DNA of 64,000 nucleotides from Thermoguttaceae bacterium (GCA_017434455.1 JAFRFG010000014.1:1-64000); one strand, 5' to 3'; counted from the first letter of the stretch, positions 32,985 through 43,304 are shown. A program made the numbers and translations. Notes: a model not told the origin generated them from the letters alone.

Positions 32985-35900
32985 TCAGGAAAACAGATAC
33001 GGAGTCTTTCCGGCTCCCTCCAGAATAGCGCCGTACGCCAAAGGTTTACAGTACCTCAGGAGGGCGTCACTAACGTAGATTGTCCCTCTCCCCTGTGTGG
33101 GGTTCCACATCGCCGGATGGACGATCAGTCGCTTTCCCGCAACCAGAATACTCTCCCCATCCGCGGAGATCGGGCAATCCCTCTCTTTGAGGACATCCTC
33201 AAGCGGCTTCAGATACCGTCGCTGCATTTCCAAGGGAATCTGCGCGGCAAGTTCCCCTCCGTTCCCCCAATTAAGGAGCTGCAGGGCGGCTTGTCGATCG
33301 AGCAAATGCTCAAAGAATCGGTTCTGGTAATGCTTCAAGCAGTGGTGACAGGCACTGCCGCATTGGCAGCCGGCAAGAAGTTCCCCCGTCTCGGCGAGGA
33401 TCGAGGGCATTTCTTCGGCGGTACTGACAGCGTACCCCGCTCCACTGGATAAGCTGTCATAAAGGAACAGGTCGACAAAAACCTTTCCTTCTCTTCGTCG
33501 GGTTCTGGTCCCCACGTTCAACTCGGCGTACTCAATGTCTAATCGCCGACTGATCGTCAAACGCAGCGCCTCGGCCAAAGAACGCGACGCCATCAGCAAC
33601 CACAGACCGTTGGTGTCTATTTTTCTCGGATCCAGGGCAAATTCCAGAACCAGCATATCCGTGATAAAATCGCACCCGATATTGACGTTGATAGCGTGCG
33701 GGTGGGAGCATTTTTTGAAAGATGGGTAGGGACGCTTCAGACTATCGAGCACGGCACGCTCTTGTCCGGGAAAAGCCGCCCCGCAATCGGTACAGACCAT
33801 GAACCCCTGTCTCCCTTGGTTGAGCATAATGATCCGCTGATTCGTCCGGGAGGCCATGCGTATATGGGCACTTTCGGGGAGTCTGTGAATATCATCTTTT
33901 TCGGGGAGGGTCGAGTAGATCGGCTGGCTGGCCGAAGAGTACTCCTCGCTTAACTGTGCCTCATGGATCGACCTTCCATCCCTAGGGGCAAATCCCCAAG
34001 GTTTGAGCATTGATCGGGAACGAACCAGTGACGCACCGCAGAGTGGACACTCATCCTCGTCGCGATCATCGGCCAGGCCAAACCATCCACAGAAAGGACA
34101 GTTCACCATCGGTTTGAGGTAGTTCTTGTCGTTCACAAACGAACTAGCCGGGGACGTGTTTTCCCGTCCTTTGGGGTTCGTCGCGGGGTTGTAAATACCC
34201 CCTATCTGGTAGGTCTGTTTGTCGACAACGATGGCCCGACCGGGGGCGTATTCGGAGATCGCTATATCCAAACCTCGGTCAACCTCGTACTTCACCCCCT
34301 TGTCCCCCGATATGTAGGTACTCACAACATCTTTGGGGAAGGAGAACGTTGGGATCAGTCCCTCTTCATAGAGGATGTCAAGCAGCTTTTTTTCGGTCTG
34401 GTTCCCCCACTGATTGACGGTAGTAAAGAGCTCCGGATGGTCTTGAAAACGCTGGCGAAGCATCTCGACCCCATTTCTGAGCGCTTCCTTGAAATACCCC
34501 AGATGTTTTTTCCCAAAGTTTTCAATTCCTATCAATGCGCCCGATTTACCGGGGTTATATCTCTCCAGAAAGCCGAAGAAGGCCTCCAGATGATCGCGGA
34601 TAAAACTCGCGCCCGACAGCTGATCGATACTCTCTTGTTTACTGTCGAGGTAATCCCGAAGGGTAACCAGATTGAGGTGACGATGCAGGAGTTTCTCGCT
34701 GTGAACATCGATCCAGGGCCGGCGCGGATCACCACGGAACATCGCGGCGGGATTATTGAAATAGAGTTGATCGTGCGGACCGTTTTCACAGAAGGTCACG
34801 ATCGTCGAGAGTCCCGCCCCCCGTCGGCCGGCACGCCCGGCGCGCTGCTGATAATTCTCCCGCATCGGGGGAATATTCCTCAGGCCGATCGCCACCAATG
34901 ACCCGATATCGATACCGACTTCCATCGTCGTGGTACAACTGAGTATATCGACCGGGATCTCGTCTTTGTCAACGATATCCCGGAATCGCAGTTCATACTG
35001 TTCGGTGGTCGACCAGAGGTCGTCACGCTGATCCCGATAGGAAAGCTGAGCGGTATGTTCCTCTGTATTGATCCAATGGATCGGCTCCCCCTTGATCGCC
35101 GCTTCAACCGGTTGACGCCAAAACGCCAGGGATGATAGATCGTCCTTCGACAGCGAAACAACACGTGTGGACCCGCAGCAGGGACATCCCTCCTTTAAGA
35201 GGAAAGGGGTCACCTCGGAGCAGTCCCGACATTTGTGCCAGGGATGCTCCATGTCAAAACGAGGTTTAACAAAGTTCAGGTCGACGTACAACCTCCCGTT
35301 GTCGTCTTGGTTGTGCCGAACCAAAAACTCATCCTGGAACAGATCGTGCCAGTAGCTCTCCTCCTCGCCGTTTTTCTGGGTCCAATTCATCCGCTTCCGG
35401 ATCCCATCGGAGAAGGACCAATTATCATCGAGGCCGTATTTGCCGAATTTTCTTCGGACACTCTCACGGGTATCGTCGTCGATTGTGTGCCCTAGGGCCA
35501 TTCCCTCGTCACAGACCACCGCCATCATCCACGCGTTGAACAGATCCAAGAGTCCCTGTTCTGTAATCTCAACACCGTCTTTGTCTAAATTCCGCTTGAG
35601 TCTTCTAAGTTTTCGTTTTGTCGGCTCGATCCAGCAAACAGCCGATTCGTAGAGGGTATTGAACCCGCCGCAGAAGAGACGAAGCAACGCCGCTCTCATC
35701 GGCTCCGGCGCGCTGCTGAAATTCTTCTCGGGCTCAAAATCCTCGGGTTCATCCCTGAATTCATTCAGAATAGCATCACGGTCGGCCGTAAATCGTTTTC
35801 TTGCTTCCCCCGCGAAAAGTTGTATCTCCTTCTCTCCCGCAACCAGGCACAGAAAACTATACAGGAGATTCAGCGATGGCTCGACATCTTCTGTTTGTTC

Positions 35901-38243
35901 CATTCGATCGATGGCCAAGACAAAGAGCTGTCGAATCGCTTGAATCTCGGAAACTTCCGACATATCCCGGGCCAACTTCGCCGCTCGCTGTCGACTGTCC
36001 GAAAAGAGCAACACTTTGCGGCCCTGGTTGGGGAAAAGCTTCTTGTCTTTGCCATCAACCGGTGGCTGCATTTCGAATTGAGTATGAACCAAGTTAAAGA
36101 AGGCCTCGTTTCCTCGCATTTCCAGGGGGCTCAACTGCATACTCGAGAGTTTGTGACGGCAATGAGGACACTCGTAAAAGGTGAGAGTGTCGGGCCTGTC
36201 ACCGTTAACGTATTCAGAGTAATAGAGCTTTCGAAACCCCGGTTTTCCCTCTGGAGAATCATCACGAAAGTTAATAAAACCGCTCTTGATATCGAGATAA
36301 CAGGGAATAAGTCTAGTCTTGTCCCCTCCGCCGGTTGGATGAAAACCACGCGGAGGGATATACAGATGAATCTCCCGCAATTTTTTCTGATCCTGCTGCA
36401 GTTGGCCAGGATGCTGCCATAAATATGCCTGGGAACTGTGCTCCTCCAGATCACTGGCTAGGACATACCCACGAAAGAAGAGCGCGCCGCAGCGCCGATC
36501 GTTGATCAGCTCATAGGCGGCACTGTCACAGATTGGGCATTGAGGACGTCCGTCCGAAAAAAGTATCTCGCCGAGTGTCAGCGCGCCATCTTGGGTGTCA
36601 TCGATTTCTCCGGCGGTGCGCGCGTGGGGACACTGATCGTTAGTACACGCGTAGGCGCTGTGGATTCCACGGAAGAGCATATGCATTCTGGCGGGGAACA
36701 GAAGCCGATCCCCATCGCGAGCCAGCGGAGCAATCGCCAGAAGGACAGCCAACCCCTCAAGCGCCTTCTCCTGCGGCTCTTGCGGGAAGATAACAGCGGC
36801 CAATTCCATCAAAGAGACCGCCGATCCTCGGCATTGCTCCACCATCGCGGCAAATGGACGAAACTCCATCAGGTGGTCGTACATCCACTTGTACGCGCTT
36901 TCAAGATTGGGGAATGTCTGGTTCACGGCACGCCCCCAGAACCGGTTGAGCTCTTCGAGGCGCGTCGGTTCCGCCTCAATTTTTTCAGGAGACAGCCCGA
37001 TGAAATCCTCCAGCGGTATCTCTTGTGTCGTTGCCCCCTCTTCTGCCTGGAGATCACCGGTTAGAAATTGGAAAGTCGATCCGTCAGGCGAGGAGGTCAG
37101 GTCACGAGCGAACCTTTGAACCGACTCGCGGTCTTCCGGTGAACTGGCCGGCATACTGGCCGTGGTCAAGATAAACTGTACCCGGTCACGAGAGATACCG
37201 AGCTTGTGGAACAGTCGCCGAATCAGCAAAGCGACCTCCCCACCGGCGGCTCCGCGATACATATGGGCCTCATCGATAATGAAGAGCAGCCGATGCTCGG
37301 GGTTCATCTCCAGCCAGGTTCTGGTATCGTCCCAAATATGTGCCTCTCGAGGCCGAAGAAGCATATATTCGAGCATCGAGTAGTTCGTGATCAGTATATC
37401 GGGGGTATACCGCTGCATCTCAAAGCGTGTGATTAGTTCCGCATCATCGTCGTTCGGAATATGTTTTCCCGCCGCGAGTCGCTTCAGAAAGCTCTCCATG
37501 TCCGATTTAGCGGGAATTTTCCCCTCCAGGATCAGACGCTCGGTAAAGTGTTCGTTCCCTTTCTGGGGGAAAAACATCGATCGAAGTGTATGCTCCAGCT
37601 TTTTGTCATCCGCTTTGACAGGTTTCTCGCCGGCATAGGGAGTCCGTCCGGTGTACATCCCGAACTGTGGTCGCCGAGCCGTGGCCGATGAGTAATCACG
37701 GAAGATTTTGGCGAACTTCCCCTCCTGGTCGCCGATCAGTCGCCTCAAGCGGCTGATCTGGTCTGAGACCAAGGCATTCATCGGGTACATAATGAGGGTT
37801 CGAACCCCTCTTTGCGTCCAGCCATTAGGGTCACAGCACGCCTCATCAGCCAATTTCGCCAAAAGGGGCCAAATGAAGCATTCCGTCTTTCCGGAGCCGG
37901 TTCCCGTAGAGACAAACAGGTCATCCCCCTGAACAGCCCGTTCCAATGCCTGAATTTGGTGATTGAACGGGGTGGGGAAGACACCGAGTCCGGCCTTGGT
38001 CAACTCCTCAAAGAATTTCTTCATCCTCGCGGGAATCGACGAGCGCGTGATCCCACTATCGGTCGTCTGATACACCGGGGACGACTCGATATACGGCTTT
38101 TGATAGAGAAGCCCTTCATAATCGCTTTCGCTCAGTTCATTGAACGCGCGAAGAAGAATCGGGATCTTTCGGTAATACTGCGACCGGATATAGTTCTTCA
38201 GTTCGGTACAAAGACGACGATAAGTGGTGACGGCACCAGACAT
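32985..38243 (-). CDS. DruE-like giant DEAH-box helicase with C-terminal DUF1998
   Basis: A 1752-residue protein behind AAGGA. Superfamily 2 motifs: Q-motif region PTPFNHQIQAL (~91-100), Walker A STGTGSGKTE (112-121), DEAH in FIIDEAHMYRG (324-327), motif III TTASMP, motif IV VLLFSDSRQRAAKLA, motif V TTTMEVGIDIG and motif VI QQRAGRAGRRG. Several CxxC pairs (near 36500, 35190 and 34050-34100) indicate zinc ribbons inserted between motifs and before the C-terminus. The DUF1998 region ends with CQCGSACHHCLKHYQN and HLLDRQAA (1626-1652). This size and domain order match DruE of Druantia systems; DISARM splits helicase and DUF1998 between DrmA and DrmB. It would be an ATP-driven nucleic-acid translocase. 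It is the last gene of the operon, 31 bp after its neighbour. Confidence 0.85.
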   Translation of the reverse strand: MSGAVTTYRRLCTELKNYIRSQYYRKIPILLRAFNELSESDYEGLLYQKPYIESSPVYQTTDSGITRSSIPARMKKFFEELTKAGLGVFPTPFNHQIQALERAVQGDDLFVSTGTGSGKTECFIWPLLAKLADEACCDPNGWTQRGVRTLIMYPMNALVSDQISRLRRLIGDQEGKFAKIFRDYSSATARRPQFGMYTGRTPYAGEKPVKADDKKLEHTLRSMFFPQKGNEHFTERLILEGKIPAKSDMESFLKRLAAGKHIPNDDDAELITRFEMQRYTPDILITNYSMLEYMLLRPREAHIWDDTRTWLEMNPEHRLLFIIDEAHMYRGAAGGEVALLIRRLFHKLGISRDRVQFILTTASMPASSPEDRESVQRFARDLTSSPDGSTFQFLTGDLQAEEGATTQEIPLEDFIGLSPEKIEAEPTRLEELNRFWGRAVNQTFPNLESAYKWMYDHLMEFRPFAAMVEQCRGSAVSLMELAAVIFPQEPQEKALEGLAVLLAIAPLARDGDRLLFPARMHMLFRGIHSAYACTNDQCPHARTAGEIDDTQDGALTLGEILFSDGRPQCPICDSAAYELINDRRCGALFFRGYVLASDLEEHSSQAYLWQHPGQLQQDQKKLREIHLYIPPRGFHPTGGGDKTRLIPCYLDIKSGFINFRDDSPEGKPGFRKLYYSEYVNGDRPDTLTFYECPHCRHKLSSMQLSPLEMRGNEAFFNLVHTQFEMQPPVDGKDKKLFPNQGRKVLLFSDSRQRAAKLARDMSEVSEIQAIRQLFVLAIDRMEQTEDVEPSLNLLYSFLCLVAGEKEIQLFAGEARKRFTADRDAILNEFRDEPEDFEPEKNFSSAPEPMRAALLRLFCGGFNTLYESAVCWIEPTKRKLRRLKRNLDKDGVEITEQGLLDLFNAWMMAVVCDEGMALGHTIDDDTRESVRRKFGKYGLDDNWSFSDGIRKRMNWTQKNGEEESYWHDLFQDEFLVRHNQDDNGRLYVDLNFVKPRFDMEHPWHKCRDCSEVTPFLLKEGCPCCGSTRVVSLSKDDLSSLAFWRQPVEAAIKGEPIHWINTEEHTAQLSYRDQRDDLWSTTEQYELRFRDIVDKDEIPVDILSCTTTMEVGIDIGSLVAIGLRNIPPMRENYQQRAGRAGRRGAGLSTIVTFCENGPHDQLYFNNPAAMFRGDPRRPWIDVHSEKLLHRHLNLVTLRDYLDSKQESIDQLSGASFIRDHLEAFFGFLERYNPGKSGALIGIENFGKKHLGYFKEALRNGVEMLRQRFQDHPELFTTVNQWGNQTEKKLLDILYEEGLIPTFSFPKDVVSTYISGDKGVKYEVDRGLDIAISEYAPGRAIVVDKQTYQIGGIYNPATNPKGRENTSPASSFVNDKNYLKPMVNCPFCGWFGLADDRDEDECPLCGASLVRSRSMLKPWGFAPRDGRSIHEAQLSEEYSSASQPIYSTLPEKDDIHRLPESAHIRMASRTNQRIIMLNQGRQGFMVCTDCGAAFPGQERAVLDSLKRPYPSFKKCSHPHAINVNIGCDFITDMLVLEFALDPRKIDTNGLWLLMASRSLAEALRLTISRRLDIEYAELNVGTRTRRREGKVFVDLFLYDSLSSGAGYAVSTAEEMPSILAETGELLAGCQCGSACHHCLKHYQNRFFEHLLDRQAALQLLNWGNGGELAAQIPLEMQRRYLKPLEDVLKERDCPISADGESILVAGKRLIVHPAMWNPTQGRGTIYVSDALLRYCKPLAYGAILEGAGKTPYLFS

Positions 38244-38274
38244 AGACGTTCCTTCTTGCTTCTTGGCGATTTAA

Positions 38275-39423
38275 TTAATGATTATCTTTCGCTGGACGCT
38301 CGGACAACGGGGTAAACACAAAGCCTATCGGCTCCAATGCCTTTAGGATCACCTCAAAGACAGGCTTCGCCATTACACGGTGATAGGGGCTGGAAGTGCC
38401 ATACTTTTCTTCTACCTCGAAGACCTGCGGCCAGCTGTAGTATTGGATTAGGTTCTTCTCCGCCGGTGGGGGAAGATAGTCAATCTCAAGCCAGACTAAC
38501 TCAGAGGAGGGAAAATATTTGATTGCTGGAAGTGCCCCTCGCGCTGCCAAACAGCCGTTGGCCGCCCGGCGGTGTTCACCATTCATGACATAGCACTCAT
38601 CGAGTTGTTTCGATTTCTCTATTCGTTCGTCGCGGTAACGATAGAGATAGTAGTCATACCCATCGCTTTTTCTGCGCCGCATCAGAGAGATTTTACCGCT
38701 TTTATCTATTTTGCCAGTATAATACCAATCCCTGTAGCGGCCTTTGTTTTCAAGGTTGAGGTAAGTGTAATCGCCGCCGGATATATCTGAAGAGGGTTTT
38801 AGCGAATAATCGTGGATCAATTGTTCCCAATAGTCAACCAAGGGTACTCTTCCCAGCGCGAACATCGAGGAGAGTTTCCTCCTCCGACGTTTCCCCGGAG
38901 GGTTTCCTCTTACATAGGGGCCTAGCCCACTGCGAAAAACCGATTTAAACTGCGCCCCACCACGGATCAGAACGACATCCGAATCTTGCTCTTCCGGCTT
39001 TGATCCAATGGCCGTAGGAGAAGCAAGACGATGGGGGTAATGATAAACGGCTCCGGCTCGATAGGAGCTCAGCAGCATTTCTTTGGCCAATAGCTCACCA
39101 CCGTCTTTCTCGTCGATTATCTGATCAAAAAAAACCGGGCGTATCTCGGGATACATCACCAGATAGGAATGATATAGTTGTTTGATTCTCCTTTTAAAAT
39201 GAACAACGGAAACAGTTCGTTTGGGAACAGTTCTTGCCATGTCATCGTTACGAGTAGGTTTTGAAGGGTCGAATAGTGAGGCCATGGCCAAGTGTCCAAT
39301 CGCACTGTAGAGGATTCTCGAAGAAAATCCTTTCATTGTTTCTTCACTGGCTTTCGTCAGACCAAGAGAAATGGCTATCTGACTAAGAAGGCCGTTATAT
39401 CGCGAGAGAATATCACTGTTCAT
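38275..39423 (-). CDS. Unrecognised defence-operon protein (382 aa)
   Basis: A 382-residue soluble protein whose start overlaps the end of the upstream gene by 11 bp, implying translational coupling. The N-terminus is helical. A basic patch GKRRRRK lies near 195. The centre is rich in Tyr/Asp strands (DYTYLNLENKGRYRDWYY, DGYDYYLYRYRDERI). The C-terminal third is YYSWPQVFEVEEKYG and ends near VFTPLSER. No catalytic motif is identified. It does not look like DruA (DUF4338), the similarly sized Druantia type I protein, but that was not tested by search. Its position just before the helicase suggests a direct partner. Confidence 0.6.
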   Translation of the reverse strand: MNSDILSRYNGLLSQIAISLGLTKASEETMKGFSSRILYSAIGHLAMASLFDPSKPTRNDDMARTVPKRTVSVVHFKRRIKQLYHSYLVMYPEIRPVFFDQIIDEKDGGELLAKEMLLSSYRAGAVYHYPHRLASPTAIGSKPEEQDSDVVLIRGGAQFKSVFRSGLGPYVRGNPPGKRRRRKLSSMFALGRVPLVDYWEQLIHDYSLKPSSDISGGDYTYLNLENKGRYRDWYYTGKIDKSGKISLMRRRKSDGYDYYLYRYRDERIEKSKQLDECYVMNGEHRRAANGCLAARGALPAIKYFPSSELVWLEIDYLPPPAEKNLIQYYSWPQVFEVEEKYGTSSPYHRVMAKPVFEVILKALEPIGFVFTPLSERPAKDNH

Positions 39424-41506
39424 CGACTAGCCCCACAAAGTCAAAGAGTTCCTTCACTAAATCCCCGTCGACATTCCGAACACAGTAATTTTTAAAACCC
39501 TTTTTTCGCCGTACAGTCAACCATCCTAAGGCGAAGACAGCGAGAAGATATTCGGTTTCCTCATGCTGCTCGTTGAGAGAATGGAAATGAGACAACAACT
39601 TTAACAATCGGTTTTTAGTGAAGCAGCTCACACCTATAGCCTGCAGAAGATCTTCACAAAAACCCTTGTAGTCGAAAGAGGTGGCCGAGGGAGGGCTGTT
39701 AAGCGGTGAGGAACCGTCACGATATATAAAATCACGCCTCGGTAAAGATTTAATCATTAGCTCAGAGAATATCGGCAGACACTGAGAGAACGTACTCTTC
39801 GGAACCACTTCTAGATCTTCACGGTAGGGATGGATAGCGATGACATTCAGACCTAGTTGCGTTATCTCCTGGAGATGTTCACACCAGTCACGGCTTAACG
39901 GGGAATGAATCAGGAGAACTTGGTCACGATACTTGTCAAGCTCTTTCAGGATACCAAGATTGAATGGGTACGTACCATCAAGCCGCAGAGCATTATCACC
40001 TACAACGCCAGCGGAGAAAGCATCGGCGATCGCATCTCCGTTAGGACCGGCAAGAAGAATCGGTAAACTAACTTGGCGTGCAGCAAACATGAGGCAGGCT
40101 AATGTTCCGCAAAACCTGCTTTTGACGCCAGCTGATTCAAGATTTTTGTGGATTATCGAAATGACAGACTCAATATCTGTACATCTCTTGAAAAGGGCGT
40201 TACTGACTATCGTTGGACCTGTATGAATTACTTTCGCAGCGATATCATCTTGTTTGTTTTCCTTTGATATTGTTGAAAGAGCCCACACAGGGAAAGCACT
40301 CTGGACAAAATCCGCAGTATTCTCTCGTGCATTCTGTAGTTCTGAAAGAATGATATCTCTCGCGGCTGAGGCTTCGTTCAGTTCAGTCTTAGTTTCGGTT
40401 AGTCTTTTCTCTGCATTCGCTAGTTGTTCTGTGATTCCTCTGAGGCGTTCTAGATCATCCTTGTGTTTTTGTTCGAGTCTCGAAATCTCTTCCTCGTGTT
40501 GTTGCTTCAGTTTGTTGATTTCATCATTGAAAGAATCAGCCAGTTTAGGTCGGAAATGATCATGGATGGTTTCACGAAGTTCAGGGATAACGTTATATGC
40601 ATTTAAAATAAGATCGCGTATCCACTTAAGGTCACCATCATATTTATCTAGATATTCTTTAAATTCATCAAAGAATTCCTTTGCTTTCTCTTCGGTGACG
40701 TTAGCCACATCCGCATATTTGCGGTAGAGAGTCTCAGTTCCCATTTCTCGGATAAAACGGAGAATCTCTTTGCAGTGAGACTCGGTATTTGCAATATTCA
40801 GATCGGTAAGTGTCGATTCGGTTATATATGCTGATAATACAATTTTAACGGCCTCGAGGGGTCTGCGAATCCATTTGCGTTCTTGGTTAGGTGAAATTGG
40901 AGGAGTTAAGTAACGGTAAAATGTCTGACCATCTATTTTCAATGTTTCACTTCGGTTAATGTTGCAGTATGGACATCGAATAATAGTTTCGCTGAAATAG
41001 AATCGTCCGTGATTCTCTGTTATATCTTGATGTGAGCATATATAACATTGATAGCTTTTACCGCGTGCTACGCCAATCAATATTGTCGAGTAGTTTTGCA
41101 GCGATGAAAAACATACCGGCGGGGTTTGTTTAATACCACTATTAATGAGGGCTTTACCAAGACTCTCCAGATTCTCAAATCCGGTAACAATCCAAATAGG
41201 GATTGGGAGTCGTTGTTCAAGAGAGTACTCATAGAGAATACCATTACTACTACCAGTATCTGGCATAGATGACAATTCCCACATACCATACTCTCTATCG
41301 ATTATTTCAGCATCTCTAACAGGGTCTATTTCAATCTTAGATATGTTTCTATAAAGTATCGTTTCTGACCAGACGTAGGGGACATAGTTAACAATCTTGT
41401 CACCCACGACATCAGCCAGTCGATAAAGGAAGATGTGAGAACCTTCGTTCTTAATCTTGCAGAACGAAACAACGATATCTGATGAATTCTTATTGATATC
41501 TGACAT
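39413..41506 (-). CDS. Zinc-ribbon/coiled-coil protein with degenerate P-loop-like segment
   Basis: A 697-residue protein behind TGAGGCG. A beta-rich N-terminus (~1-150) leads to a zinc ribbon with Cys154, Cys157, Cys178 and Cys181 (CYIC...CPYC). A helical region leads to a coiled coil at ~325-400 (EINKLKQQHEEEISRLEQKHKDD). The C-terminal half has LPILLAGPNGDAIADAF (~481-497) and, 30 residues on, DQVLLIHSP (~528). These sit like Walker A and B of an AAA-type ATPase, but the GKT/S residues are absent. I infer a pseudo-ATPase or structural module, perhaps sensing or bridging for the helicase. Codon use is clearly AT-richer than in the flanking core genes. Confidence 0.6.
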   Translation of the reverse strand: MSDINKNSSDIVVSFCKIKNEGSHIFLYRLADVVGDKIVNYVPYVWSETILYRNISKIEIDPVRDAEIIDREYGMWELSSMPDTGSSNGILYEYSLEQRLPIPIWIVTGFENLESLGKALINSGIKQTPPVCFSSLQNYSTILIGVARGKSYQCYICSHQDITENHGRFYFSETIIRCPYCNINRSETLKIDGQTFYRYLTPPISPNQERKWIRRPLEAVKIVLSAYITESTLTDLNIANTESHCKEILRFIREMGTETLYRKYADVANVTEEKAKEFFDEFKEYLDKYDGDLKWIRDLILNAYNVIPELRETIHDHFRPKLADSFNDEINKLKQQHEEEISRLEQKHKDDLERLRGITEQLANAEKRLTETKTELNEASAARDIILSELQNARENTADFVQSAFPVWALSTISKENKQDDIAAKVIHTGPTIVSNALFKRCTDIESVISIIHKNLESAGVKSRFCGTLACLMFAARQVSLPILLAGPNGDAIADAFSAGVVGDNALRLDGTYPFNLGILKELDKYRDQVLLIHSPLSRDWCEHLQEITQLGLNVIAIHPYREDLEVVPKSTFSQCLPIFSELMIKSLPRRDFIYRDGSSPLNSPPSATSFDYKGFCEDLLQAIGVSCFTKNRLLKLLSHFHSLNEQHEETEYLLAVFALGWLTVRRKKGFKNYCVRNVDGDLVKELFDFVGLVDEQ

Positions 41507-41525
41507 CTGGGCGCCTCAGCTTTGA

Positions 41526-43298
41526 TTATTTCTTGGTGGTATGATGATACGAATTTAGGAGTCGCAACGCTTTCGAACTAATGGTTCCGACCTTGGCTTG
41601 TTGAAGTATCCAGTTCTTTAGTCTCAGAGACTTAACCTTATGTGCCAGTCGTCGAGCCATCAGAAATGAAAACTGAACACGTTCACCATTACTTTGAGTC
41701 AATCGCCTATAGATAGAACGACTATGGTCCTTAGCACGGTTATTTCTAGGTGTTTTTCTAATCGACAGTTTCCAACAACAGTCTAGTCCCTGATAGACAC
41801 GAATCTCATGCCCCATCTTCAGTGTCGGAACAGTTTTTTCTTCACCAGACACGAACGCTTGTCGATATACTGTTCTGTTCCTTTTACGAATCTCGATATA
41901 ACCATCATACCTAGCGCTGATTGTTAGACTTCTGCCTTCGGGTAGTCTATCAACATATCCGGCTTGAACAGATTGATTCTTCGAGCCTTTTCCTGTAAAC
42001 ACCTCAATCTTGTGACTTCGTCGAGATGTCGGATCCTTGGAAAACGAAGAAAGGTAAATACTGTTATAGATTCGAAAGTTATATATATCACCACTCGTGG
42101 CACACAGTATTTTATCATCATACTTTTGATCTTCTCTGAAAGATACAACTCTCACATCAGTGTCTGTATTCCCCTTCGGGCACTCATAACATTCATATTG
42201 CGTTCCGCGAGGATAACCATCTAATCCACAATCCCCTTGAACAAAAACTCTTACAGGTGAATTCGTGCTGTAGTATCTATACTTATCTCCACGTTGAACA
42301 AACGCCGGCCACACAGGTATCATCAGAGTTGATTGAGGTGTGAGCGTGTAATAATCCCGACTTATTTTTCGAATGAAATCTCTTGTTTCATCGTTATATC
42401 TATTGATTCTGAACTGATAGAGAAATATTTTCTTGACACGGGAAGCAACGTTAGCATCCTTCCCCGTGTAGAAATTGACTTGACGAGGCCAAATCTCTTT
42501 AGAGAATTCTTTGTCCTTAATGAGTGAATTAGGATTTTCTTTGTCTGTTAAGTGATCTTTAGAAACTTCTAAGTCTGTTAAGAGATAATATGGCTCTCCT
42601 ACTTTTATACTCTTGTCAATAGGTATCATCCTACCATTCTTCACTGAAAAGATCGCACTAATCTTCGTGTTTCTATCGACACCTACACCATCAACAATTT
42701 CCTCGATGTTTTTTTGGGCATCTACTGAATCTCCCGATCCTTTTTCCCATTCGATCGTATATTTGGCAGCAGGGATACTGCCGACCGGCAAAAACACTAC
42801 GTGCTTATCGTTCAGACGCTCAATCAAATATTGACGTGGTTCATCTTTAAGTTTTTCAGAAATGAAATCAAACTGTTGAGGATAAATAACAAGGCTACCG
42901 ACATCACCGTTACGAATCGGAGAATCATTGAGACGTTCCAGTGGAGGAAAACCGATTAAAAATGATGCTGATTCTCCTCGAATTTCGATTTTTAGTGGGT
43001 ACTTGTATGAATAGTAATGGTTGCTAAGGGTTTTCTTCTTTTCTTTTTTGAAATATTCTGTAACCGTACTATCAGGGTCCCTTCTATCCTCACAACTCTT
43101 GTCCTCTTCCGCTCGGCTGTGCCTGAAGTGACAAACCTGGATATCACCGTATACAAAGGTTACGAACTGATCACACTTTGCGCATTTAAATACACGACTG
43201 TCGGCCTCTATAGTTCCTTCGTAAAGAACTCGGGCCTCACCGGCTGTTATTCGACGCCAACGTCCAAAATTTCTGTGTAAAATATTTTCGAGTACCAT
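41526..43298 (-). CDS. Defence-operon protein with CoiA-like N-terminal zinc domain
   Basis: A 590-residue protein with GGAG upstream, starting 6 bp after the small ORF. Residues 39-69 read CAKC, then HFRH (57-60), then Cys69. This matches the zinc-binding N-terminal segment of CoiA-type proteins (CxxC...HFxH...C), which in that family precedes a nuclease fold. The remainder is beta-rich and includes GDCGLDGYP and CYECPKG. A very basic C-terminus (~510-590, KTPRNNRAKDHSRSIYRRL) suits nucleic-acid binding. I see no clear PD-(D/E)xK catalytic line. AT-rich codon use supports recent transfer. Perhaps it recognises DNA or RNA ends; this is inference. Confidence 0.6.
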   Translation of the reverse strand: MVLENILHRNFGRWRRITAGEARVLYEGTIEADSRVFKCAKCDQFVTFVYGDIQVCHFRHSRAEEDKSCEDRRDPDSTVTEYFKKEKKKTLSNHYYSYKYPLKIEIRGESASFLIGFPPLERLNDSPIRNGDVGSLVIYPQQFDFISEKLKDEPRQYLIERLNDKHVVFLPVGSIPAAKYTIEWEKGSGDSVDAQKNIEEIVDGVGVDRNTKISAIFSVKNGRMIPIDKSIKVGEPYYLLTDLEVSKDHLTDKENPNSLIKDKEFSKEIWPRQVNFYTGKDANVASRVKKIFLYQFRINRYNDETRDFIRKISRDYYTLTPQSTLMIPVWPAFVQRGDKYRYYSTNSPVRVFVQGDCGLDGYPRGTQYECYECPKGNTDTDVRVVSFREDQKYDDKILCATSGDIYNFRIYNSIYLSSFSKDPTSRRSHKIEVFTGKGSKNQSVQAGYVDRLPEGRSLTISARYDGYIEIRKRNRTVYRQAFVSGEEKTVPTLKMGHEIRVYQGLDCCWKLSIRKTPRNNRAKDHSRSIYRRLTQSNGERVQFSFLMARRLAHKVKSLRLKNWILQQAKVGTISSKALRLLNSYHHTTKK

Positions 43299-43304
43299 CT
43301 CTCT

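Noticed and set aside
32985..38243. DISARM assignment for the DUF1998 helicase
   Set aside because: DISARM splits helicase and DUF1998 between DrmA and DrmB and has drmC and a methylase. Here one giant chain carries both, and no PLD or methylase gene is in the operon.
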